From: Adiantum capillus-veneris
Lineage: Eukaryota > Streptophyta > Polypodiopsida > Polypodiales > Pteridaceae
Direction: 5' to 3'
Length of the DNA stretch: 37,500 nucleotides
Assembly: GCA_014529385.2 (NCBI GenBank)
Contig: JABFUD020000344.1
Coordinates: forward strand, 1 to 37,500
Shown: positions 8,969 through 18,286 of the stretch, in pieces
Layout: the number at the start of each line of letters is the position of its first letter
Position numbering within the stretch: position 1 is the first letter of the stretch
Program-made: the position numbers and the translations under genes
Notes under the pieces: generated by a model
Told to the model about the DNA's origin: nothing
The model's input: only the letters and a program-made list of their open reading frames with translations
The model's database searches: none

Positions 8969-9268
8969 CTAGGGTAGTTGAAGAAAACTCTGGGAGAAGG
9001 AAATATATTTTTGTAGTGCTTTTGCATCCAAAGCTCTTTCTGTTAAGTCCCACGTCATGGCACTGTTATTGACCATGACTATTTTGCCAAACTGAAAACT
9101 GATCATATCTGCAACTTGATAAGTGCCTTTGTCGAAGTCATTTGTAATTTCGAGCTTTGTCCAAGAAAAGATTGAATCTTTATCTGCTTCAAGTGAAACT
9201 ATCGATAAATTGTCTTGAATTTTCTGTTGAGTAATGGCTGTTGGTTCAAAATCTGCAAGGTATTCCAT
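8969..9268 (-). CDS. Unidentified 99-residue frame near the 3' end of the LTR element
   Basis: A minus-strand frame starts MEYLADFEPTAITQQKIQD and ends SFSQSFLQLP shortly before the polypurine tract. It is acidic to neutral in composition, with no low complexity and no transmembrane segment. I do not recognise it. Its position, directly upstream of the polypurine tract, is where the end of a gag-pol or a captured host segment would lie. It could be the remnant C-terminus of a polyprotein or a transduplicated gene fragment. Confidence 0.3.
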   Translation of the reverse strand: MEYLADFEPTAITQQKIQDNLSIVSLEADKDSIFSWTKLEITNDFDKGTYQVADMISFQFGKIVMVNNSAMTWDLTERALDAKALQKYISFSQSFLQLP

Positions 9269-9750
9269 GGGTTTGTCTGGAACAGTAAGATCCTCCTGAA
9301 GGGATGTTGTAGATTGAGACTAAGTAGTAGTGCTTGAAGGTATATCCATCTGTAAAGGTTTATCAATAGAACAAGTTGTGTCCGAAGACTCAATTCCGAA
9401 GAACAGTTGCAGTGAGTGAAGTCGTGCTGCAAGAGTATGCATCTGATTTATCCTTTGCACCGTTGAAGGCAAGGACTGGAGTCTTCAAGGTGGAAGGATT
9501 ATCATTCACCACTGCATTGGGTATGTGTTCAGAGACAAAGACTTATTTTCAAGGGCGGTGATGAGGCGGCTTTTTCTGCCTGGATCACGGCCATAGAAGG
9601 GGTCATGTGCTTGTCCGTTGTCACAAGAATTGGAATTGTCTGAATTTTCAACTTTCTCAGCGGGTATTAAGGCTTCCAATTGACAAGGGGGAGGTTGAGG
9701 AAGTTGTTGCTTCTTAGACCTCTGAAGGATCCTCTTGCACAAGGAAAGGA

Positions 9751-10341
9751 TCAATAAATCTTCGACTTTACCACCATCAGACAAGAAAGACTTAAATGTA
9801 GGGCATGGCTCGCGAGGGGAACTTGTCCAGCGTCGCAGCATTCACAACCGAGTACTCGACTAGGGTCGGATATATGTGCCACTAAGTAAGCCCATCTTGA
9901 TATCGCTAATGATCCGTTGGAAGCTTCATATTGTTGCTTTTGTTGCCGATGATTCGAATAAGAAGTTGGTTGCTTAGTACTGTAACATTTCCAAGAATAT
10001 CCATGCCGAGACTTTTTCTGCTCACACGAAGATACTTTGTGTCTAGTTGTCTCTAAGAAACCATGCTTTGAGTGAGAAAATTTGAGTCCCGAAGGCTTTG
10101 ATTTGAGTGGTTCTTCTTGGTCGACCACTGAAGCGTCGGAAGAAGATGGCAGAGAAGTAGCTTGTGTAGTCCGAGAAGCAATTGGGTAACTCCGAGAAGA
10201 GGTTTGCATCTGCATCTGCATCTGATCCACGCGAGTGTGAATCGATGCGAGGCTTATTGAAATTGCTGCCATCTGCTTTTTGAAAACTGCTATCAGATCT
10301 TGGGGTAAAATATTGTCGTCGCCATCTTGTGATTCGGCCAT
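9751..10341 (-). CDS. Gag-like candidate frame of the non-autonomous element
   Basis: This 196-residue minus-strand frame begins MAESQDGDDNILPQDLIAVF. It continues with a helical, Gln/Met-rich stretch (TRVDQMQMQMQ, encoded by GCATCT repeats near 10,205-10,228), then a Ser/Lys/Gln-rich segment. It lies about 800 bases downstream of the primer-binding site, the place of gag in plant LTR elements. I see no zinc knuckle and no conserved gag block, so the assignment rests on position and on the start-like N-terminus only. Similarly open neighbouring frames (9,506-9,841) suggest frameshifts in a once longer protein. It may also be captured host coding sequence. Confidence 0.35.
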   Translation of the reverse strand: MAESQDGDDNILPQDLIAVFKKQMAAISISLASIHTRVDQMQMQMQTSSRSYPIASRTTQATSLPSSSDASVVDQEEPLKSKPSGLKFSHSKHGFLETTRHKVSSCEQKKSRHGYSWKCYSTKQPTSYSNHRQQKQQYEASNGSLAISRWAYLVAHISDPSRVLGCECCDAGQVPLASHALHLSLSCLMVVKSKIY

Positions 10342-10832
10342 GCCAATTGTTTAGCAGAAACTGATACTTCGGGAGTGGAAACTGCGTCTGGAACGGTTTC
10401 GGCTTTGGAGTATAGGAAATGACGATTATTTTGGTTGTCGGGAGAGGGTACGCCGACAAGACTGCTTCGGGAATCTCGTCTATGTATGAGATGTACGGGA
10501 AAGCGATCCACTAGTGTTCGTCGACCATAGCAAGTGCGTGTACACTGCGCGGGAATGAAGGTGCAAGGGGCCAGAACTGCCAACGCTGGCTCTGTGTGAG
10601 ATATCGATGGCCAGAAAGATGAAACGCTGTAGTGTACACATCGTTACGTGTTTCTTGTTTATTTATTTTTACTTTCACCAAGGGGGTGCCCACTGAGGTT
10701 AATAAAGTGGGCGACCAAACCAACTTATAGGTTGGCCATTTAATAAAAAAAATATCGTTGGCTAAGTTTAGGCAACGTTGTAATTGCCTTACGTAAGAAT
10801 TGCCTTCAAAAGGCTGCTGCGTAACATGAGAA

Positions 10833-10972
10833 GGCAGCCAGCGTTTCCAAAAGGGCACACGAGGTGACGATTCTGCAAGCAGAGAGATGCCACCGAAGGG
10901 GTGCTCACAGGTGAAAAGGCATGCCAGCGAAAAGTCACAAGGGGCAGCCAGCAAAAGGCAAGGGCAGCCAGC
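10833..10972. repeat. Three GGCAGCCAGC words in the element leader
   Basis: GGCAGCCAGC occurs at 10,833, 10,943 and 10,963, within the untranslated leader between primer site and first frame. The same word also occurs at 12,943 and 16,649, outside the element. Confidence 0.6.
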
Positions 10973-11160
10973 GTGCAATTCAGCAAAGCATGCACCAAGG
11001 GTGCGAGCACGAAGGGGTACAACATCGGGAAGGGGCGCAAACACAAAGGTTCAATTCAGCCCTTCGGGTTGTTCTTCTGCTTCCATGCAACTACGGGAAG
11101 GGGATAGAGTGTAGCGGCGAGAGTGAGAGGCTCACAACCTTCGAGTCCCGGAAAAAAATT

Positions 11161-11172
11161 GCTCTGATACCA
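11161..11172 (-). other. Primer-binding site, initiator-Met tRNA type
   Basis: On the minus strand the sequence reads TGGTATCAGAGC. This is the classical 12-base plant primer-binding site complementary to the 3' end of initiator-Met tRNA. It lies one base inside the 5' LTR (which ends at 11,174). It defines the element's orientation. Confidence 0.95.
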
Positions 11173-11173
11173 C

Positions 11174-11603
11174 TGTAGGATTCTAGTTGCTAATCCTTCA
11201 TTAATTACTTAAACTCGTGATTAAGACTTAAGAAACTTGAACTGTACTCAGAAACAAGACTCAGGAAACTCTGTGTTGATTGGTTGAATGTGTGATACAA
11301 GGGCTCCTTATATAGGAGACGAAGAGACATAAATGAAAAGACACGTCTCCTGGTGAAGAGACATGACTTTAGATGTAAAGACACATCCTTTCGGCGAAGA
11401 GCTGCAACCATTGGGCGAAGAGTCGCACCCAAGAGCGAAGGGGTGTGACCAGTCATCGAAGGAGTGTGGCTTTTGGCGAAGAGACCCGTCTTTTGGGCAA
11501 AGGGGTGTGACCATCCAAGGGTAGGGGTCCTCCTTGGCATGGCACTTCGCGTATCTGCAACTAGGAGTAGAGGTAATACTGTAACATAGTCACAATCGTG
11601 ACA
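11174..11603 (-). repeat. 5' LTR of the non-autonomous element
   Basis: The ends are intact: TG at 11,174-11,175 and CA at 11,602-11,603 on the plus strand. A CTATATAAGG TATA box (reverse complement of 11,306-11,315) would drive minus-strand transcription through the interior. It differs from the 3' LTR at about 25 positions, mostly transitions. Confidence 0.92.
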
Positions 11604-11608
11604 TTCCT
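11604..11608. repeat. Target-site duplication TTCCT, right copy
   Basis: This is the right copy of the 5-bp duplication flanking the LTR retrotransposon. Confidence 0.88.
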
Positions 11609-12310
11609 CATCATACCAGTTGTTCTGGGGCATGCTCCCAGAACGGCATCTCTGCTCAGGTTGGGTGTGTGGGTATGCCTCTGCTGTTGCATCATGTAAT
11701 GTCTGTGTCAGTATAGTAGTAAGCTCCTCCAGAGGTCGCCTGGCTCTTCTGTACACAAGTGTCTGTAGATCCCATCTATGTATACAGAGTTTGTCTCCCG
11801 CGTGGAAGTGCAGCGAGTAGGGGCTGTTGCCTGTGGCCTGTGTGCTACACTGAACCGGAAATAGATGGTCAGCGACACGAGCGTGATCCACTGCCACACC
11901 AACAGGTCTGGGTCCAAACCGTGAGATCCTGGCTACTAGAGATGAGACTCGGCTATGCCATGACATAATCCACTGTGCTGGCTCCATGTCTGTGTGGAAA
12001 GCATGTAAAAACCCCGCCATCGGGAAATCTTTGTAGGCCATTCAAGATGACCAATCCATGTGCAGTCCCCATCTCTATCAAGTGTCGTCCATACTCAGTA
12101 TATTCCCATACTCAGTATGTTCCCCATCCAATGATGGCCCGTCTCTGCAACATCCAGCTCTCTCAGCATCTCCTCTGAAGTATCATAAAAAATTGTCTGA
12201 TGATGGGCAGTCCTAGCATTGAAGTCCCCTAAATGATGATGTCACCATCTCTAGAGAACTCCCAGATGCCATCCAAAATAGAAAAGGGGGACTGTCCTCT
12301 GGGCATAAAG
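11609..12310 (-). pseudogene. LINE copy A, C-terminal half of endonuclease and linker
   Basis: Minus-strand LINE sequence continues rightwards from 8,509 once the LTR element is removed. GDFNARTAH, carrying the endonuclease catalytic motif, lies near 12,220-12,200. DFPMAGFLHAFHTDMEPAQW lies near 12,025-11,975, followed by a linker ending SGSMPQNNWYDEE at 11,609. A short tandem duplication (TACTCAGTAT units, about 12,091-12,125) interrupts it. The N-terminal endonuclease half is missing: LINE similarity stops at about 12,310, immediately beside a G-rich tract, so this copy is 5'-truncated. Confidence 0.85.
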
Positions 12311-12323
12311 AGGGAAGGGGGAA

Positions 12324-12346
12324 GGGGGGGGGGGGGGGTGGGGGGG
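12324..12346 (+). repeat. G15-T-G7 tract at the LINE A 5' edge
   Basis: Fifteen Gs, one T and seven Gs follow a GGGAAGGGGGAA stretch. The tract marks the point where LINE similarity ends. It could form a G-quadruplex; its length may be imprecise in the assembly. Confidence 0.9.
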
Positions 12347-13615
12347 CACCCTGGAAAAATGCCACATCAAAATAAGTGCTAATAAACTAGCCCAAGGGAC
12401 CAAATCTGGTCTCCGGCCGAATAAAACCAAGGGGCAACTGCAGAAAACTGAGGACTTGACCTGGGAAACCTAGGAACAAGGGTCTTGCCTCATGCCAGCC
12501 TACCGGGTGGGCAAACACATGGCTCGTACTGCCAGAAAAGGTATGTTTATGTCAAATACTGCTGGGGCTCAGTCATAAAATAGCCCTCGTTCCCTAAATT
12601 GCTCCTGGGAGATACTGGAGTCACCACCAGACAGAAGATGAAACCCTAACAGTAGCCTGAAAGGGAGCGAACCCAAAGCTGACCCACCTGCACAACACTG
12701 AACGGCTCCTTTGAAAAGTGCACCATGTGAAGAGCAGCTTCCGACATATGCTGCAACGTCACAACCAAGTGAGGGCAGCCTCAATAAGAGACGACGCCAG
12801 CTACTTGCTTGGCAGCCAAGACAGCGAATCAGCAAATGGAAGGCGAATGATGGATAGGCTGATGGAGGCACTGATGGCAGCGTCTGAGCCAGAGGTACAC
12901 AACGCTGGCAAGCAGCCCAGCCAGTGCAGGCATCGTTTGCAGGGCAGCCAGCGAACGACGATGCAGCCAGGCAGTACACGCATGGTAGAGACAGAGGGGG
13001 CGCGACGACAGAGACGCTAGGGTTCCTCTCTTTGGCTCTCTCTAGTGTTTGTTGCCTCTCTCTCTTCATTCCTTCACAAGCTTCTTCTTATCGCAAAGTT
13101 TCACTTCACTTGGGTCTTAAACTTGTAATTCTGGTGATGGGGTCTATTAGGACATGCGTTTAAACTTGTGATTTTGGTGATGGATTTAAGAAGTGCAATT
13201 AAACATATCAATGCTGATAATAATGGATATACTGCTAAATAAATAAGCTGATGAGATATCAGGATTTAAGAAGTACAATTATAGGTTTTAATGCTGATAA
13301 TAATTGTGTGATTGGTTTTCTCATGAACATATGTTTCTTTTTGTCTGCTATTTCAAGTAAATGAGCTACTTGCACTGAGAGAGGTGATTGGATTTGTAGG
13401 CTCACATCATAATCTGGTCAACTTTATTATTCAAATTCTGGGCCAAAAGCCTCTTGATCAGAAGGCATATTTCATGTTTTTGTTTCACATTGTTGACACC
13501 TCAAAATGGGTTAAAATTTTTCAAATTACCCAACATCACCGGCTGGCACAATTTCCAGTCGGTTTTTATTTGTTTTCTGGTAGCTGATATAGTACAATCT
13601 GTTTTGTGTGTGCAG
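12347..13615 (+). other. Non-coding region upstream of the COI1 exons (probable intron 1 end)
   Basis: No recognised coding sequence occurs here. 12,347-13,020 is GC-richer with CAGCC-rich words. Around 13,010-13,080 a CTAGGGTTCCTCTC...CTCTCTC pyrimidine-rich stretch resembles the 5' UTR of a plant transcript, but no start codon leads into the COI1 frame. From 13,117 diverged duplications appear: TTAAACTTGTAATTCTGGTG at 13,117 and 13,160, and ATTTAAGAAGT at 13,184 and 13,264. The region ends in a T/GT-rich tract and CAG acceptor at 13,613-13,615. Confidence 0.5.
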
Positions 13616-15047
13616 ATCTTTGAGAGAGCTTTTTTTGGAGGAAAGTGATATGCAAGATCATAATGGCAATTGGTTACGTCAGCTGTCGCTTTATAATACA
13701 TCTTTGGAAATGCTGAATATAGCAGGAATTGACCTGCAAAATATTTGCACTGGCGATCTTTCAACATTAGCTTTAAATTGTAAATCATTAGTGTCATTGA
13801 AACTAAATGAATTGGAACTAGAAGGTCTACCGGAGATTCTCAGCCGAACAACAGCATTGCGAGAATTGGGAGGCGTTTCTGTAGGTGCCAGTGTGGATCA
13901 GCAACCAAAAATCACATTGCCAGCCACATTAACATCGTTGGTGGCCTTGTATTATATGGGTGTGGAGGAAGGTGACTCAATTGTAAATTCTATTATTCAA
14001 CCCATTGCAGCAGGGCTGAGAAAGTTAGACCTTCAATATTCATGTCTCACTGTGGATGGCCACTGCCAACTTCTTGGTCTTTGTGCCAATCTTGAGGCAT
14101 TGGAGGTGAAGCATGTTTCAAAATCAGTCCTTGCATTCTACTGCATACGTACGGACAAAGCTAGTTTACATTAGTGTCAGTAGGAATATGCTTGTCAATA
14201 ATTGTTCTCTGCAGCACTTGCATTGTCAGCTTCTCTTTTTTAAATAGTGTGGGCAGACAATGGATGCTTTACATAATGCATTAATTACTGTATACTTGTT
14301 TCAGGTTTTCAATGCCATAGGTGATGAGGGCCTTGAGGTTATAGCGAACAAGTGCAAGAATTTGCGCTGGCTACGGGTAGAACGTGGAGATAGAGATGTC
14401 CAGCAAGGTTTTGTCACCCAAAGAGGCCTTATATTGGTCGCATTAAACTGCCAACGGCTGGAGTATATAGCAGCATATGTTTCAGACATAAATAATGCTG
14501 CTCTGTCCACAATAGCCACAAACTGCCCCAAGCTGAAAGATTTCCGGTTGGTGTTACTTGATGAAGACAATGAAGTTTCAGAATATCCTCTTGATGTTGG
14601 TGTAAGAGCCCTGATGAGGGTTGCCCAGATATACACCGTTTTGCGCTCTATTTAAGGCCAGGATTCTTGACTGACAGGGGTATGGAGGAGATTGGCATGT
14701 ATGGAAAAAATTTAAACTGGGCACTTTTTGGTTTGCTAGGGGAAAGCGATGAAGGGCTCAAGCTATTTGCGAACGGCTGTCCCAACCTTAAGAGGCTTGA
14801 AATCCGAGATTGTGTCTTTACAGAGGCAGCAATTGCCACCTCTGTTCTGAAGATGGAATCCCTGAAGTATATATGGGTACAAGGCTACAGGGCCACTGGA
14901 ACAGGGCAGGATTTACTTCCCTTGACCAAAGATTATTGGAGCGTTGAGTTAATAGACGAGCCGGGAACCCCTGCTCAGTTTGTAGCGTATCGATGCCTTT
15001 CACAAAAGCGCGCAGATACTCCACCATCGGTCACTCTGCTTGGTTAA
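13616..15047 (+). CDS. COI1: COI1-like jasmonate receptor, last two exons, with one frameshift
   Basis: COI1 is the F-box/LRR subunit of SCF-COI1. It binds JA-Ile and JAZ repressors in the nucleus and targets JAZ for degradation. Exon 13,616-14,105 (after a CAG acceptor; donor GAG|GTGAAG) encodes LRRs from SLRELFLEES to NLEALE. Exon 14,305-15,047 encodes VFNAIGDEGLEV to PSVTLLG. Intron position and spacing match Arabidopsis COI1. Residues aligned with ligand contacts R348 (LRVER), Y386 (AAYVSD), R409 (DFRLVLLD), Y444 (FALYLR) and R496 (LEIRDC) are all present. One base is missing near 14,616-14,621: the frame stops at 14,653, while the next frame continues GCPDIHRFALYLRPG. The F-box exon (about the first third) is not in the window. 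It may be a real gene with an assembly error, an allele, or a recent pseudogene. Confidence 0.88.
14106..14304 (+). other. COI1 intron (199 bp)
   Basis: The donor is GAG|GTGAAGCATG and the acceptor CTTGTTTCAG|GTTTTC. Splicing here is phase 0 and joins LEALE to VFNAIGD, exactly the length of the LETRNVIGD segment in Arabidopsis COI1. A small AT-rich interior holds nothing else. Confidence 0.85.
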
Positions 15048-15180
15048 AGTGTGGTGTGATTGAGGATTGAATCATGGGAATTGGCTGTGACTGATCAATC
15101 TTTCCTTTCAATGTGCATTAGCAAGGACAAAAAAGATTGCCATCTAAGGAGGAATACATTCATGCTGCGAGTGTTTGAGG

Positions 15181-15336
15181 TGGGTGAAAGGCAAAAGATT
15201 GGTGAATCAGCAATTGACGGCTTGAAGTTTACCACTGTTTTTAGCATGTGGGGGCTGGGTGAGTGAAAGGCAAGCGATCGGTGAATCAGCAATTGTCGGC
15301 TTGAAGTTTACCACTGTTTTCAGCAGGTGGGGGGCC
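15181..15336 (+). repeat. 77-bp tandem duplication in the COI1 3' flank
   Basis: Two units each carry GTGAATCAGCAATTG, GGCTTGAAGTTTACCACTG and a GTGGGGG end. They differ at only a few positions. They lie 130-290 bases after the stop codon, probably in the 3' UTR. Confidence 0.85.
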
Positions 15337-15339
15337 TCT

Positions 15340-15977
15340 TGTGGGCTGCTATCATGGAAAACTCCCAACCACTTCATTTGTCTCACTGTCTGCTCGTTGG
15401 CCATGAGATGGTGACATGAGCACGTGGGGTTACGAGTTGAATATTCATTCATTCGTTTGTCTGCGATAATGCATAGAAATTCATTCATAAGGAAAGGGTT
15501 TGTCTGCAATCATGCGTAGGGGATTGCTTCTCAGAAGGGGTAGTCAGGTGCGGTGCTGCATTAGTATCTTGTTCAGCTTGCATAAGAATAAGGTCTTGGT
15601 TTTGGTTTTGTAGATAGAGGTTTAGGAACTGAGGTCTTGAGAAGTCAATTTTGTACACCGAACATGGGCAAATAAACTTTGTTCAGGCAGCATAGACAAT
15701 GATCATTCAATTCTTAATATGAAACATTGTTAAGAGACCGGCAAAAGCTTGCTTCGAGCTTAGCATAGTAGGTATGGTGTGGGGAGAGACGCTGGAAAAT
15801 GCATGGCTGCAGTCTCTATCGTAAATTGTGCAGTTTCATCCTTTATGGGCTCACGTAGGGTTCTGATAATATGTGGTAACCGACCTCTTGTGAGACACTC
15901 TTCTCCTTAAGCTGGCCAGACCCTGAAATCACGCTCCTCCACTGTGCAAATTGTATCTGCAGAGACTTGTACAACTA
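15340..15977. other. Non-coding 3' flank of COI1
   Basis: About 640 bases without a credible frame. Presumably the 3' UTR end and intergenic sequence. I see no further structure. Confidence 0.4.
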
Positions 15978-16117
15978 GTAGGCAGAGTCATTCAAAGTCA
16001 TTGCAGTTGATCTGATTAGCTGCAATTGTGTAATTTTCCCATTCAAGGTAGGCTGAGTCATTCAAAGTCATTGCAGTTGATCTGATTAGCTTCAATTGTG
16101 TAATTTACCAAAGCTTT
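15978..16117 (+). repeat. 70-bp tandem duplication
   Basis: Two near-identical units (15,978-16,047 and 16,048-16,117) share GAGTCATTCAAAGTCATTGC and TTGATCTGATTAGC. Only a few substitutions separate them. Confidence 0.9.
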
Positions 16118-17273
16118 TTTTTTAAAGGGTGCTTTGTTATTGCATAGGGAAGAAACTTGCTAATTTACTAACAGGGACTCCTTTGGCTGGGTAATATTAT
16201 GTTCTTACGTGTCAGCAAAGGAAGAGTGCTAACCCTACAACGCAAACAGAACCAAGCACTGACATTCGCTGAAGCCAGAAAATTGTATTGGAGAGCAGCC
16301 AAATATCCATGTTTCTCTTTATAACAAAGAGAGGGCCATTGTAAGACTGGCTTCGAGTGTTTTGTGTTATCCTAGAAAGAAGTACTATGATCAAAGCTAC
16401 AAGTGACTAGACAAAATGTCAAGATCTGTCAACGCTTTCACCAACTCCCTTGGCGCTAGTCAAACAAGCAAAGGGACTCCCGCACATACCCTTTACCCTT
16501 GGTTCCTTGCTCCGAGCACTGGCGTCTCTCATTGAGTAGTACAATGTCTCTACCCTCTGTCAAGGTCCGGGGTCACGGGGCAGGTGATCTGGGCCGTCCA
16601 AGCGGCTAGCTTTCCCTGGCGGAATTGGGAGCTGCACAGCCGATGGATGGCAGCCAGCTCAGCCTGCGTAAGGGAAAAACAATGTCGTCGGCTTCATCTT
16701 CAGCAGCGTGTGCCACCTCAGTGGGCGGAATCTCTGCCACCTCAGCATCCAGAAATTCTCCAATCAGCTGCAATCAGACTGCAGCATGTCAGCACAGGGA
16801 AAGTGATGAGGTGCTGACTCCTCAGCGAGCGTAATGACATTCTGAGCTCTGCGCTGTCAGGTGAACACTACGACTGATCCGAGCCTGACTGAGTGCTCTC
16901 TTCTTGGTTGTCTCCCGATCGCCAAACTTTGCTAACAGGGATGGGTTCGTCTTCCTTATAGCCATGGAAAAGGAAGGGAAAAAGAGGAGGGGAGGGGGGG
17001 GGATTGGTGTCTTGCATCGTATGATGGATGGGTATTGGGTGTGGTGTATGTGTGTGTAGGGCATGAGCGAGTGTACGATTGTGCACGTCTATATGCGTAT
17101 GAGGGTGAGGGTGAGGGTGTGTGTGGTATGTAGATGAGGCAATTAGTATAAAAGAGAGGGTTGGGGAGGCACATACAGCCCATTCTTGACCCCCATGGAT
17201 GAAACAGGGAACATGGCCCACCACTCTTTTGGCTTCTTTTCAAACTCACCCATTGTCATGAACTTGGTGGAAA
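16118..17273. other. Unassigned region, partly GC-rich
   Basis: No recognised gene. Repeated words of the type GCCACCTCAGC occur near 16,710-16,745. A G-rich stretch (16,980-17,002) and a GTGAGG mini-repeat (17,098-17,122) follow. Minus-strand open frames at 16,868-17,403 are biased by these repeats, and I could not link them to any family. Confidence 0.35.
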
Positions 17274-17322
17274 CCCCCTCCCCACGACCTTGCTCCCCCT
17301 CGTCAAGGTCGTGGGGAGGGGG
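17274..17322. repeat. Perfect 19-bp inverted repeat (hairpin, 11-base loop)
   Basis: Arms 17,274-17,292 (CCCCCTCCCCACGACCTTG) and 17,304-17,322 are exact reverse complements, separated by an 11-base C-rich loop. It is GC-rich and would form a very stable hairpin in RNA or cruciform in DNA. No T-run follows on the plus strand. Confidence 0.95.
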
Positions 17323-17609
17323 CAGTTGATCTACACCGTCGATTTGTTGTCCATTCTCTTGCAGAATCTTATCCGCGAACTTTGGATGGAGCCAAATCTG
17401 CACTCAAAATATGCCGGTTTGCAAGCCAATAGACGCCTCCCAGATCAGCATGTGGAATTGGAATTGCACCTGTTGTGGACACCTAAGCAAGTGGAATGTA
17501 GGAGCTTGGATTCACGCAAGGGCTGCCACATCAGCACACAAAAATTGAAGCTTGGTGTTAGCTTTGGACAGTCACCTGTTTGTAGGCAGGTGTGCTAACC
17601 CCCTAACCA

Positions 17610-17720
17610 ACCACGATCATTAATGGTCGGGAATGGTCGTGCAATGATCATTCCCGTAATGAGGGCTCTTGACCTCCATCGATCGCCCATTATTACCGAT
17701 AATGATCAGTGCACGACCAA
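17610..17720. repeat. Imperfect fold-back of about 28-bp arms
   Basis: Arm 17,634-17,660 (TGGTCGTGCAATGATCATT and on) pairs with 17,692-17,719 (ending TGCACGACCA), with a few mismatches. A second perfect 8-bp pair, CGGGAATG and CATTCCCG, lies inside the left part. The whole stretch is built of ATGATCATT and GGTCG words. It could be a MITE relic. Confidence 0.75.
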
Positions 17721-18262
17721 TCCCTACTCCATCACCTTCAACTCGGACAGCCTTGGAGCCACGGAGTCCTGTGTTCACCATGGCGGGAAGGGAGTTGGAG
17801 TGCTTGCACCCACCTGATGTTGCAACCTTTTCATTTGCAAAATGTTGATTGTAGCTTGTCAGGCTCTCGAATGTCGCCACATAAACAACCATTACTGGGA
17901 ACGGGTGCTGTTGGATTGCTTGTGCACAAGATTATGCAGGTGCAGCTGTTAACCAAGTGAATTAATTGCGTGCATGTGCCTGCCCCAATAATGTGCATGT
18001 GTAGGGGTGTTCGTGAGTGTTGGTTTTTTTTTTGTTGCTGTTCTTTTTATAAAAAAAAATTTGGGGGGGGGGAGCACAAGTATGGAAGAGAGGCTTACTA
18101 CGGCAGTGATATTTGTTCAAAGGGCAAGGTAGCATTGCACGTTGCTAAATTGGCGTTGCTGTCACTAGCCAATCTCTCGAATGTTAATCTCCTACTTCAT
18201 GTAGTGTCTTCACCTTACACTCGCGCATGTCACACACACACACTCTTAACATTAGTTAGTTA

Positions 18263-18286
18263 GTGTGTGTGTGTGTGTGTGTGTGT
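18263..18286. repeat. (GT)12 microsatellite
   Basis: Uninterrupted GT repeats follow TTAGTTAGTTA. Confidence 0.95.

Larger units (their letters stand above)
8515..11603 (-). mobile_element. Non-autonomous LTR retrotransposon (3,089 bp)
   Basis: Two LTRs of about 430 bp (8,515-8,945 and 11,174-11,603) share roughly 94% identity by eye and are flanked by the 5-bp duplication TTCCT. A primer-binding site complementary to the initiator-Met tRNA (11,161-11,172) lies next to the right LTR. A polypurine tract (8,946-8,960, read on the minus strand) lies next to the left LTR. This fixes transcription right to left. The 2.2-kb interior has no integrase, RT or RNase H motif, so the element must have used another element's enzymes. 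It contains short frames of unknown function. It lies inside LINE A and is therefore younger than that LINE. The mostly transitional differences between its LTRs indicate some age. Confidence 0.9.

Noticed and set aside
10511-11178. Overlapping frames on both strands in the LTR element leader
   Set aside because: They lie between the primer site and the gag-like frame in GC-rich, repeat-word sequence; no conserved blocks, and both strands are equally open.
13384-13587. 67-residue frame just before the COI1 exon
   Set aside because: It is not similar to COI1 and lies upstream of the splice acceptor; it is treated as intron.
17143-17403. Minus-strand 86-residue frame over the 19-bp hairpin
   Set aside because: No recognisable family and the frame includes the inverted repeat; not enough to call a gene.
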